Of a stretch of DNA of 64,000 bases, positions 36,107 to 49,500 are shown piece after piece. Positions within the stretch are counted from its first letter, which is position 1. Every line of letters starts with the position of its first letter. The position numbers and the translations under genes are program-made. Under the pieces are notes generated by a model. The model had not been told where the DNA came from, ran no database searches, and saw only the letters and a list, made by a program, of their open reading frames with translations. Source of the DNA: Hydractinia symbiolongicarpus (lineage: Eukaryota; Cnidaria; Hydrozoa; Anthoathecata; Hydractiniidae); NCBI RefSeq assembly GCF_029227915.1, contig NC_079884.1:1986001-2050000 (forward strand), in the 5' to 3' direction.

Positions 36107-39105
36107 TAAAAAGTTAAAGAAGACTATTTTTCTTGGTTCGCTGGGGCATTATCCTTCACTAACATCAACAAGTAAAACCAATTTGAAATAGAGTGTTCGT
36201 TGCCCATTACAATTTCTCATCATTATAGTTTGTTCAATTATCGTAAGAAAAGATAACATGTACATCTTCCAATCTCCGATACCAACACAACATCATCAAC
36301 CTTGAAGGAGCGTTTATAGTTCCGAATATTTTTTCCTTGTCCTAAAATTTGTAAATAGCCGTTTCGCCGTGGAAAACAATAAATGCTGTATGCATGGCTT
36401 TTTGAAAATGTGGAAATTCGACAATAACACGCATTTATTAATCGTCTTTGTGCGCGTTTAAATTTATTTGTTGAGGCAATGGTGAGAAGTTCCAGATTGG
36501 CAGATATTTTTTACCTAGGCAACCGATACTTTATTGGGAACACAAATTTGGAGTTCAGCCTAGGTGAAAATATCTGGCAATCTGGAACTTCTCACCATTG
36601 CTCGCTTAGTGTCTTGTTTTTTTTCCATTATGATGTTCTATTTTTCTGTCCATAATATTTAGTTTGAAAAGAGAGAAAACTGTCATTTAGTTAACATTTG
36701 TCAAGATCCAGTTTAAGACCGTGCTGAAATATTAATTGTATATTACAAAAATTAGAAAGCAATTCAACGCGACAGCAAGATCTCTGTCATTTGTTACTTG
36801 TAGCTTGAAGATTTAGTACGTGGTTTAGTCTAATCCAGTTTTGACCGACAGACGGACAATGACAATTATTATAGAAACTAAACCAGTGAATCGGCGGTAT
36901 ATGCCAGATTGAGCGCTTTAATTAAAATAACTCCAATGATATAAGCAATAGACTGTGGCTACGCCTTTAAACTAAAGCAGTGACAAAACAGTTTTATTAA
37001 GTTTAATTTTTAAAAATTAATAGACACTGACCTTATTTTTATATTTATTCTCTCTGTTATATCCCAGTTTTTTTAAAAGTATTTAACAGTAAAATGGATA
37101 AAATATTTGAGATCCTCACCAAAATTATAATAAAGTGTGAAATTTTCAAGACAATAATGCATATAAATAATCTGTTATAGCAGTTTGTTTGATAATTTTG
37201 AAGTTACGCTCGTAAGCGTTTAAAAGTTATGCTCGTAAGCGGTTTGACTGTGACAATAACGTCGCCAAAGTAGGAAATTTTGAATATCAAACAAGTTACT
37301 GCATTTTAATTTACCTATACTGAGTTGTAGATAAGAAAAATATTGGTAAATTAAAGTTTTAAAAACATGAAATTAGGAATTATTTATCGTATATATACAA
37401 CCTTGTTTTTAATAAAAGCACAGGCTACGCAGCTAGTGTTGTTACTCCGTTTAGATTTATTTCGTGGAAAAGTTTGAATGTTTAAAGCCATGGCCTATTT
37501 AAATAAAAATATAGACTAGCTACGTTACAAAATTAACTGTAGAATCTGCATTCAACAAGTTTGGTTAATAAAAAGTGAATGTATTTTAGTAGAGTTTACC
37601 GTAGATAGCGCGTCATTTAAAAATAATCAAAAAAGAAACAATAAAATTGGTTAGAACAACATAGTACAGTTGGCTTAGTTAGTTGAATATTTTCTGCTTC
37701 CGCATGATCAACGTTTTAAACCAAAATCTTATATTTGATTTGATTTGCTTAAGATTTATACATGATTTAAAAAACCGTGATGAAACGCTGAACATGTCAA
37801 ATTTATCAAAAACAAATATTACAAAAGTAAAGGTCTTGAAACGTAAAAAGGTCAAAACAAGGATATATGTCCTCTTCAAATGGTTCTATAGAAGAGTTGC
37901 TTTTTCCGGACGTTTATTTAAGTAACTGAAATGTATTAAGTTCAGTTCAAGTTGCTTAATTTATTTCTGTGACTAAAACAAAAGTGAGATCTTCGAAGCT
38001 AGTTGAAAAAATTTAGGTCAGGTTAGGTTTTTATAAAGGCATCTTTCTGAGCTAGAAATATTTGTACTTAAAACATTAACGGCAAATTAAGTATTAAGTA
38101 GAGAGCTAAAAATTAAAAGTAGTGACGATGTCCTGACCCATCTTCCACTTTGAATTCATTTATTCAAAAACTCGCATAACGACAATGGTTAACAGTTAAA
38201 ATTTGTGACCCTTTTTCAAACAACGGGCGCACGCGCTTATAGTTAGGCTGTCCAATCTTTTAATGCTCTGGTCCACCTTTCAAGGCAGCGATCTGTTTAC
38301 AAACGGGAGGACCAATCGTTAAGCTAGCCTATACAGAGTCTCGGAAGGATCCATAGGTGATATTGTATTTAAGCAATTTTATCGATAAATGTCCGAATAA
38401 AAAAATAAAAAAATTACAAACTAACAATAATTCCCTAAAGAATAAAGTAATTTAAATGCAAGTTCGATTTTTGCAGTTAAGGGGGCAATTTAACACTATT
38501 CAGTCTGGGAATATTTCAATCATGTTATGACTAGGAAGAGTCAAATTAAATCCCATTTGGCACATAGTGTACGTCAGGAAAGGAACAAAATAGGAGCAAA
38601 ACTTTGTTACTTATGTGAGCACATTTTTTGTGAAGCATGAAATACCAAATACAAAATTGCACGAAAATCCGATTTTCCAGGATTTTGGGTTAAATCCAAA
38701 AATATTAAAAATTGGATTAAGCACGTCTTCAATATTTTCGGAATATTTTCCCTTGATGAACTAAAGTTGTGATGTAAGTTTCATGTTCTAAGGATTATCC
38801 TATCTAAGATTATCAAATTTTCCCGATTATGATCTTAAGGGGTAGTTTTAAGTAATAGACAATATCCAAGGGTTTGAAAGGTCTTAGACCTAACAAAATA
38901 GCATGTGATTGCCTAATAGATAAATATAAAAAGACTCAATAAGTATCAGAGCAAAAACGAGTTCTTAGAAAAAACCCAACAGGATGGGGTGGAATACGCC
39001 CAGCATAAATGTATAAAGTATATATTTTCAAGTGGAAGCCATAAACAAATAACGGGAATGTTAATATTCTTTTTACCATGCTATAGTATTAAGACACTGT
39101 TTAGG
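36107..39105 (+). repeat. Tandem duplication, copy 2 (2,999 bp)
   Basis: Direct copy of 33,107-36,105 with no difference noticed. After it the sequence continues GCGAAGTTGATTCCC, completing the 378-bp unit that copy 1 truncates. The ancestral locus was therefore probably left flank, one unit, then the 378-bp tandem. Confidence 0.95.
36476..36601. repeat. Long inverted repeat, second copy
   Basis: Exact copy of the hairpin at 33,476-33,601, carried by the 3-kb duplication. Same arms, loop and mismatches. Confidence 0.9.
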
Positions 39106-39698
39106 GCGAAGTTGATTCCCATTTATAGGTACCAGGCTTCCATGAAAGTTGAAATATATGCCGTGTCTACCAAATGATGACGCATTTGACTTTCGCATAT
39201 ATACAACAACCATTTTTAAAAGTGATATTTCTCAGCAGCCAAAGACCTAATAGAGTTCAAATTTTTGGTGTTAACAGAGTACTTGGTGCAGAAGAAGGTG
39301 GCATAAAAGAAAATTGCTTTTTATCAGAGCAAAAACGAGTTATTAAAAAAAACCCAACAGGATGGGGTGGAATACGCCCAGCATAAATGTATAAAGTATA
39401 TATTTTTAAGTGGAAGCCATAAACAAATAACGGGAATGTTAATATTTTTTTTACCATGTTATAGTATTAAGACACTGTTTAAGGCGAAGTTGATTCCCAT
39501 TTATAGGTACCAGGCTTCCATGAAAGTCGAAATATATGCCGTGTCTACCAAATGATGACGCATTTGACTTTCGCATATATACAACAACCATTTTTAAAAG
39601 TGATATTTCTCAGCAGCCAAAGACCTAATAGAGTTCAAATTTTTGGTGTTAACAGAGTACTTGATGCAGAAGAAGGTGGCATAAAAGAAAATTGCTTT

Positions 39699-39699
<1 letters not shown>
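38944..39699 (+). repeat. 378-bp unit, two tandem copies
   Basis: Copies at 38,944-39,321 and 39,322-39,699 both start TATCAGAGCAAAAACGAG and end GAAAATTGCTTTTT, with about ten substitutions between them. Each contains one TGTCTACCAAATGATGACG, linking the unit to the motif family of the block. A third, truncated copy (35,944-36,105) is the right end of duplication copy 1. A 62-codon frame (MEYAQHKCIKYIF-like) recurs in each copy, but I see no sign that it is a gene. Confidence 0.93.
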
Positions 39700-41388
<1,689 letters not shown>

Positions 41389-41457
41389 GCCCTGCTGGAC
41401 TAATGGCTATGGCACTCATGCAAATGAGAGACCCAGGTTCAAATCCTGGACAGGGCT
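41389..41457 (+). mobile_element. tRNA-like sequence, probably a tRNA-derived SINE head
   Basis: A 69-nt stretch has acceptor arms GCCCTG/CAGGGC, a T arm CCAGG-TTCAAAT-CCTGG with a canonical B box (GGTTCAAATCC, 41,436-41,446) and an A-box-like TGGACTAATGG (41,396-41,406). The anticodon region CTCAT-GCAA-ATGAG leaves a loop of only 4 nt, or 6 nt with a 4-bp stem, the D stem is poor, and the seventh acceptor pair is mismatched. It is therefore not a working tRNA. The Pol III promoter boxes and lack of CCA fit a SINE head or tRNA pseudogene. Confidence 0.65.
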
Positions 41458-42017
41458 AGGAAAAACATAATTATCTTGCACCTACAACAACCAGGTTTTC
41501 ATATAATAGGTAATCTTTTGAGTCGTAGAGGGGGGAGTTGCATACATTTATCACTTTCATTTATAGAGCTCAAAAGTGCTTTGTTTTTTGTAATAGATCT
41601 ATCACTTTATGGTAAATAGTTTTGTGGTGATATATCTGGTAGCCATAAAAAACCAAAAAAGGCGTTTTTTAATAATTTTTTTGCATTTCTCGATGACTTC
41701 TCTGATTATTTCTATATCTTGACTTTTTAATGTTGTTGTCATTGGAACCAAGTTAATCTCAGATTTATCAAAAAATATGTCGTTATGACCGATTGTTTAA
41801 ATACTTGTAATGGCACATAATTCTGCTAACATGATTCACTGTATATTGACCTGAGATAAATTACCTGAGATAAATTTGAGACTTTTTTTTGAGATATTGA
41901 ATTTGAAATGTTTGCACCTCAATATGTTCTGTACTCCTGGACTAATATGATACTCAACTTAGATATATTGAGCATACGCAATCTTTGAGTTGTAAGGTGG
42001 AGATTTTCTATTAAAGT
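41458..42017. other. Possible SINE tail, then unique AT-rich DNA
   Basis: The sequence after the tRNA-like head (GGAAAAACATAATTATC onward, with a GAGGGGGGAG run at 41,529) may be the SINE body, but I do not recognise it. CTGGACTAAT, shared with the head, recurs at about 41,937 and could be a decayed second copy. No gene is seen. Confidence 0.35.
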
Positions 42018-42235
42018 CATGCACACCTGCCTTGCCGTTCCATTGCCTTGCCAGCACTGACCGTGCCTTTCCTTGCCTACCCTTCCTATGCCTTTTCTGG
42101 CGCCTGCCTACTATGTCCTTGCCTGTGCCTCCCATGCCTTCCTGATTCCTCTTCCTATTTCCTTGCCTGCCATTGCTCTTTCCTTGCCGTGCTTAATGGC
42201 TTTGCCTTGGCAACCTCTCCGCAACACCTTCTATA
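42018..42235 (+). repeat. C/T-rich degenerate CCTTGCC tract
   Basis: About 215 bp dominated by CCTTGCC, TGCCTTCC and similar words, with a strong pyrimidine bias on the plus strand unlike anything else in the window. It is a degenerate simple repeat. Pro/Leu/Ala/Cys-rich frames through it are artefacts. The right 11-bp inverted repeat of the block lies in its last 25 bp. Confidence 0.85.
42214..42224 (-). repeat. Right terminal inverted repeat, CCTCTCCGCAA
   Basis: Perfect reverse complement of TTGCGGAGAGG at 21,780-21,790, lying 12-20 bp before the satellite resumes. Confidence 0.5.
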
Positions 42236-43339
42236 TTGATTTCTTCAGCGCGCTAACGGCCAGGATTGGTCCCATAGTAAAAAATGACTTACTTATCTAC
42301 ACTTTTAAATAAAGCGGCACCACAGCGCCCAGTGTAATCGCTGAGTTCCAGCAATCATGTCAAATTAAGAAAAATGTTACTTCTTGGAGTCCAATTGTCT
42401 CATTTATCACATTTAGGAGGTCAAAGTCCAAAGTAAGTTCAATTAAGTCCCACAGTCAACCGTTTCACTGTTAAAAGCGATACAGCTTAGAAATATCGTA
42501 AAAATATCACTAAATACATGTTGGTACGAATATGTGACGCAACCGTTGTAACTCCAACGGATTGATACCGCTAGAAAGTCAATGAAATAGAGTTTTTGAA
42601 ACTGTTTCCATTTCTTCAGCGCACGCTAACAGCTAGGATTGGTCCCACAGTAAAGAATGACTTACTTATCTACACTTTCAAATAAAGCGCTACCACAGCG
42701 CCCAATGTAATCGCTGAGTTCCAGCAATCATGTCAAATTAAGAAGAATGTTTTTTTTTGGAGTCCAATTGTCTCATTTATCACATTTAGGAGGTCAAAGT
42801 CCAAAATCAGTTCAATTAAGTCCCACAGTCAATCGTTTCACTGTTAAAGCGATACAACTTAGTAATATCGGAAATATATAACTAAATACATGTTGGAACG
42901 AATATGTGACGCAACCGTTGTAACTCAAACGGATTGATACTGCTAGAAAGTCAATGAAATGTAGGTTTTGAAACTGTTTCAATTTCTTCAGCGCGCTATA
43001 ACGGCTAGGATTGGTTCCAAAGTAAAAAATGACTTACTTATCTACACTTTTAAATAAAGCGCTACCACAGCGCCCAGTGTAATCGCTGAGTTCCAGCAAT
43101 CATGTCAAATTAAGAAGAATGTTATTTTTTGGAGTCAAAATGGCTCATTTCACACATTTAGGAGGTCAAAGTCCAAAATAAGTTTAATTAAGTCCCACAG
43201 TCAATCGTTTCACTGTTAAAAGCGATGCAAGCTATTATTATCAGAAAAATATCTACAAATACATGTTGGTAAAAATATGTGACACATCCGTTGTAACTCA
43301 AACATGTAGTTTACTGAAAATGGCTCTATTTCTTCAGTG

Positions 43340-46300
43340 CGTGCTAACGGCTACGATTGGTCCCAGTACAAAATGACTAATTTATCTAAATTCTTTAGTA
43401 AAGCGCTCCCACACCGCCTAGTGTAATCGCTGAGTTCCAGCAATCATGTCAAATTAAGAAGAATTTTGTTTCTTGGAATTCAAATGCCTCATTTAACGCA
43501 TTTATAAGGTCAAAGTCCAAAATCAGTTCAATGAAGACCCACAGTCAATTGCTTCACTGTTAAAAGCGATGCAGCCTAGTAATATACGAAAAAGATCGCA
43601 AAATACATGTTGGTACGAATATGTGACGCAACCGTTGTAACTCAACCAGACTAATACTGTCAGAAAGTCAAGGAAATGTAGTTTTTAAAACTGTCTCTAT
43701 TTCTTCAGCGCGCGCTAACGGCTACAATTGATCCCACAGTACAAAATGACTTATTTATCTAAATTTTTAAATAAAGCGCTACCACAGCACCCAGTGTAAT
43801 CGCATAGTTTCAGCAATCACGTCAAATTAAGAAGAATATTAATTTTTGGAGTCTAATTGTCTCATTTATCACATTTAGGAGGTCAAAGTCCAAAATCAGT
43901 TCAATTAAGTCCCACAGTCAATCGTTTCACTGTTACAAGCGATACAACTTAGTAATATCGGAAAAATATCACTAACTACATGTTGGTACGAAAATGTGAC
44001 GCAACCGTTGCAACTCAAACGGATTCATATCGTTAGAAAATCAATGAAATGTAGCTTTTGAAACTGTTTCCATTACTTCAGCGCGCGCTAACAGCTAGGA
44101 TTGGTCCCACAATAAAAAATGACTTTCTTATCTACACTTTAAAATAAATCGCTACCACAGCGCCTAGTTTCATTGCAAAGCTCAACCAATCATGTTAAAT
44201 TAAGAAGAATGTTAGTTCTTGGAGTGCAATTGTCGCATTTATCACATGCAGGAGGTCGAAGTCTAAAATCTGTTCAATTAAGTCCCACAGTCAATCGTTT
44301 CACTGTTAAAAGCGATGCAAGCTAGCATCATCAGAAAAATATCTCCAAATACATGTTGTTACAAATATGTGACGCATCCGTTGTAACTCAAACATGTAGT
44401 TTACTGAAAATGGCTCTATTTCTTCAGTGCGTGCTAACGGCTATGATTAGTACCACAGTATAAAATAACTTACTTATCTAAACTTTTTAATGAAGCGCCA
44501 CTGCAGATCCCAGTGTAATCGATGAATTCCAGCAATCATGTCACAATGAGAACAATTTTACTTCTTGAAATCCAGTTGTCTCATTTATCACATTGATGAG
44601 GTCATAGTCCAAAATCAGTTCAATTAAGTCCCACAGTCAATCCTATCACTGTTACAAGCGATGCAACCTAGTATTATCAGAACAATATCGCCAAATACAT
44701 GTTGGTACAAATATGTGACGCAACCGTTGCAACTCAACCGTATTGATACCGCTAAAAAGTCAAGGAAATATAGTTTTGGAAACTGTCTCTATTTATTCAG
44801 CGCGCTAACGGCAAGGATTGGTCCCACTGTACAAAATGACTAATTTATCTAAATTTTTTAATAAAGCGCTCCCACACCGCCCAGTGTAATCGCTGAGTTC
44901 CAGCAATCATGTCAAATTAAGAAGAATGTGATTTCTTGGAGTCCAATTGCCTTAATTATCACATTTATAAGATCAAAGTCCAAAATCAGTTCAATTAAGT
45001 CCCACGGTCAATCGCTTTATTGTTAAAAGCGATGCAACCTAGCAATAGCAGAAAAATATCGCTAAATACATGTTGGTACGAATATGTGACGCAACAGTTG
45101 TAACTCCAACGGATTGGTACCGCTAGAAAGTCAAGGAAATAGAGTTTTCGAAACTGTTCCCATTTCTTCAGCGCGCGCTAACGGCTAGGATTGGTCCCAC
45201 AGTAAAAAATGATTTACTTATCTACACCTTCAAACAAAGCGCTACCACAGCGCTCAGTGCATCACTGAGTTCCAGCAATCATGTCTAATTAAGAAGAATG
45301 TTATTTTTTGGAGTCCAATTGTCTCATTTATCACATTTAGGAGGTCAAAGTCCAAAATCAGTCCAATTAAGTCCCACAGTGAATCGTTTCACTGTTACAA
45401 GCAATACAACTTAGTAATATCGGAAAAATATCACTAACCACATGTTGGTACGAATATGCGACGCAACCATTGCTACTCAACCGGACTGATACTGTTAGAA
45501 AGACAATGAAATATAATTTTTGAAACTGTCTCTATTTATTCAGCGCGCGCTAACGGCTACGATTGGTCCCAGTACAAAATGACTAATTTATCTAAATTCT
45601 TTAGTAAAGCGCTCCCACACCGCCTAGTGTAATCGCTGAGTTCCAGCAATCACGTCAAATTAAGAAGAATTTTGTTTCTTGGAATTCAAATGCCTCATTT
45701 AACGCATTTATAAGGTCAAAGTCCAAAACAGTTCAATGAAGACCCACAGTCAATTGCTTCACTGTTAAAAGCGATGCAGCCTAGTAATATACGAAAAATA
45801 TCGCAAAATACATGTTGGTACGAATATGTGACGCAACCGTTGTAACTCAACCAGACTAATACTGTCAGAAAGTCAAGCAAATGTAGTTTTTAAAACTGTC
45901 TCTATTTCTTCAGCGCGCGCTAACGGCTACGATTGATCCCACAGTACAAAATGACTTATTTATCTAAATTTTTAAATAAAGCGCTACCACAGCACCCAGT
46001 GTAATCGCATAGTTTCAGCAATCACGTCAAATTAAGAAGAATATTAATTTTTGAAGTCTAATTGTCTCATTTATCACACTTAGGAGGTCAAAGTCCAAAA
46101 TCAGTTCAATTAAGTCCCACAGTCAATCGTTTCACTGTTACAAGCGATACAACTTAGTAATATCTGAAAAATATCACTAACTACATGTTGGTACGAAAAT
46201 GTGACGCAACCGTTGCAACTCCAACGGATTGATATCGTTAGAAAATCAATGAAATGTAGTTTTTGAAACTGTTTTCAATTCTTCAGCGCGCGCTAACAGC

Positions 46301-46587
46301 TAGGATTGGTCCCACAATAAAAAGGACTTTCTTATCTACACTTTCAAATAAAGCGCTACCACAGCGCCTAGTGTAATTGCAAAGCTCAACCAAGCATGTT
46401 AAATTAAGAAGAATGTTAGTTCTTGGAGTGCAATTGTCGCATTTATCACATGCAGGAGGTCGAAGTCTAAAATCTGTTCAATTAAGTCCCACAGTCAATC
46501 GTTTCACTGTTAAAAGCGATGCAAGCTAGCATCATCAGAAAAATATCTCCAAATACATGTTGTTACAAATATGTGATGCATCCGTTG
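43340..46587 (+). repeat. Satellite block recurring at a 2,207-bp offset
   Basis: About 1.04 kb at 43,340-44,380 is repeated at 45,547-46,587. Shared rare variants are TTCTTGGAATTCAAATGCC, CAATGAAGACCCACAGTC and GCATAGTTTCAGCAATCACG. The offset equals five full monomers plus one deleted monomer. Confidence 0.82.
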
Positions 46588-49500
46588 TAACTCAACCGGA
46601 CTGATACTGTTAGAAAGACAATGAAATGAAGTTTTGGAAACTGTCTCTATATATTCAGCGCGCTAACGGCAAGGATTGGTCCCACTGTACAAAATGACTA
46701 ATTTATGTAAATATTATAATAAAGCGCTCCCACACCGCCCAGTGTAATCGCTGAGTTCCAGCAATCATGTCAAATTAAGAAGAATGTTATTTCTTGGAGT
46801 ACAATTGCCTCATTTATCACATTTATGATCAGATCCAAGATCAGTTCAATTAAGTCCCATAGTCAATCGCTTCACTGTTACAAGCGATACAACTTAGTAA
46901 TATCGGAAAAATATCACTAAATACATGTTGGTACAAATATGTGACGCATCCGTTGTAACTCAAACATGTAGTTTACTGAAAATGGCTCTATTTCTTCAGT
47001 ACGTGCTAACGGCTATGATTAGTACCACAGTATAAAATAACTTACTTATCTAAATTTTTTAATGAAGCGCTACTGCAGATCCCATTGTAATCGATGAATT
47101 CCAGCAATCATGTCACATTAAGAACAATTTTACTTCTTAAAATCCAATTGTCTCATTTATCACATTTATGAGGTCAAAATCGAAAATCAGTTTAACTAAG
47201 TCCTACAGCCAATCGCTTCGCTGTTAAAAGCGATGCAACATAGTAACATCAGAAAATTATCGCTAAATACATGTTGGTAAGAATATGTGACGCATCCGTT
47301 GTAACTCAAACATGTAGTTTACTGAAAATGGCTCTATTTCTTCAGTGCGTGCTAACGGCTATGATTACTACCACAGTATAAAATAACTTACTTATCTAAA
47401 CTTTTTAATGAAGCGCTACTGCAGATCCCATTGTAATCGATGAATTCCAGCAATCATGTCACATTAAGAACAATTTTACTTCTTAAAATCCAATTGTCTC
47501 ATTTATCACATTTATGAGGTCATAGTCCAAAATCAGTTCAATTAAGTCCCACAGTCAATCTCTTCACTGCTAAAAGCGATGCAGCCTAGTAATATAAGAA
47601 AAATATCGCTAAATACATGTTGGTAAGAATATGTGACGCATCCGTTGTAACTCAAACATGTAGTTTACTGAAAATGGCTCTATTTCTTCAGTGCGTGCTA
47701 ACGGCTATGATTACTACCACAGTATAAAATAACTTACTTATCTAAACTTTTTAATGAAGCGCTACTGCAGATCCCATTGTAATCGATGAATTCCAGCAAT
47801 CATGTCACATTAAGAACAATTTTACTTCTTAAAATCCAATTGTCTCATTTATCACATTTATGAGGTCATAGTCCAAAATCAGTTCAATTAAGTCCCACAG
47901 TCAATCTCTTCACTGCTAAAAGCGATGCAGCCTAGTAATATAAGAAAAATATCGCTAAATACATGTTGGTACGAATACGTTACGCAACCGTTGTAACTCA
48001 ACCGGACTAATACTGTCAGAAAGTCAAGGAAATGTAGTTTTTAAAGCTGTCTCTATTTCTTCAGCGCGCCCTGACGGCTACGATTGATCCCACAGTACAA
48101 AATGACTTATTTATATAAATTTTTAAATAAAGCGTTTCCACAGCGCCCAGTGTAATCGCAGAGTTCCAGCAATCATGTCGAATTAAAAAGAATGTTAGTT
48201 CTTGGAGTCCAATTGGCTCATTTGTCACATTTATACCGTCAAAGTCCGAAGTAAGTTCAATTAAGTCCCACAGTCAATCGTTTCACTGTTAAAAGCGATG
48301 CAACTTAGTAATATCGGAAAAATATTATTAAATGTATGTTGATATGAATATGTGACACAACCGTTGTAACTCAAACGGATTGATACCGCTAGAAAGTCAA
48401 TGAAATGTAGTTTTTGAAACTGTTTCCATTTCTTCAGCGCGCGCTAACGGCTAGGATTGGTCCCACAGTAAAAAGTGACTTACTTATTTACACTTTCAAA
48501 TAAAGCGCTAGCACAGCGCCCAGTATAATCGCTGAGTTCTAGCACTCATGTCAAACTAAGAAGAATATTAGTTCTTTGAATCCAATTGTCTCACTTATCA
48601 CATTTATGAGGTCAAAGTCCAAAATCAGTTTAACTAAGTCCTACAGCCAATCGCTTCGCTGTTAAAAGCGATGCAACATAGTAACATCAGAAAAATATCG
48701 CTAAATACATGTTGGCATGAATATGTGACGCAACCGTTGTAACTCAACCGGAATGATACCGCCAGAAAGTCAAAGAAATGTAGTTTCTGAAACTGTCTGT
48801 ATTTCTTCAGTGCGCACTAACGGCTAGGATTCGTACCACAGTAAAGAACGACTTACTTATTTACACTTTCAAGTAAAGCGCTACCACAGCGCCCAGTGTA
48901 ATCGCTGAGTTCCAGCAATCATGTCAAATTAAGAAGAATGTTATTTCTTGGGGTCCAATTGTCTCATTTATCCTATTTAGGAGGTCAAAGTCAAAAACCA
49001 GTTCAATTAATTCCCACAGTCAATCGTTTCACTGTTAAAAGCGATGCAACCTAGTAATATCGGAAAAACATCACTAAATACATGTTGGTACGAACACGTG
49101 ACGCAACCGTTGTAACTCAAACGGATTGATACCGCTAGAAAGTCAATGAAATGTAGTTTTTGAAACTGTTTCAATTTCTTCGGCGCGCGCTAACGGCTAG
49201 GATTGGTCCCGCAGTAAAAAATGACTTACTTATTTACACTTTCAAATAAAGCGCTAGCACAGCGCCCAATATAATCGCTGAGTTCTAGCACTCATGTCAA
49301 ACTAAGAAGAATATTAGTTCTTGGAATCCAATTGTCTCACTTATCACATTTATGAGGTCAAAGTCCAAAATCAGTTCAATTAAGTCCCACAGTCAATCGT
49401 TTTACTGTTAAAAGCGATGCAACCTGGAATTATCGGAAAAATATCATTAAATGTATGTTGATACGAATATGTGACACAACTGTTGTAACTCAAACGGATT

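Noticed and set aside
41389-41457. Functional tRNA gene
   Set aside because: Anticodon loop too short, D stem poor and one acceptor mismatch; a SINE head or pseudogene fits better.
42048-42312. Pro/Leu/Cys-rich proteins at the right border
   Set aside because: They are translations of the CCTTGCC tract running into satellite.
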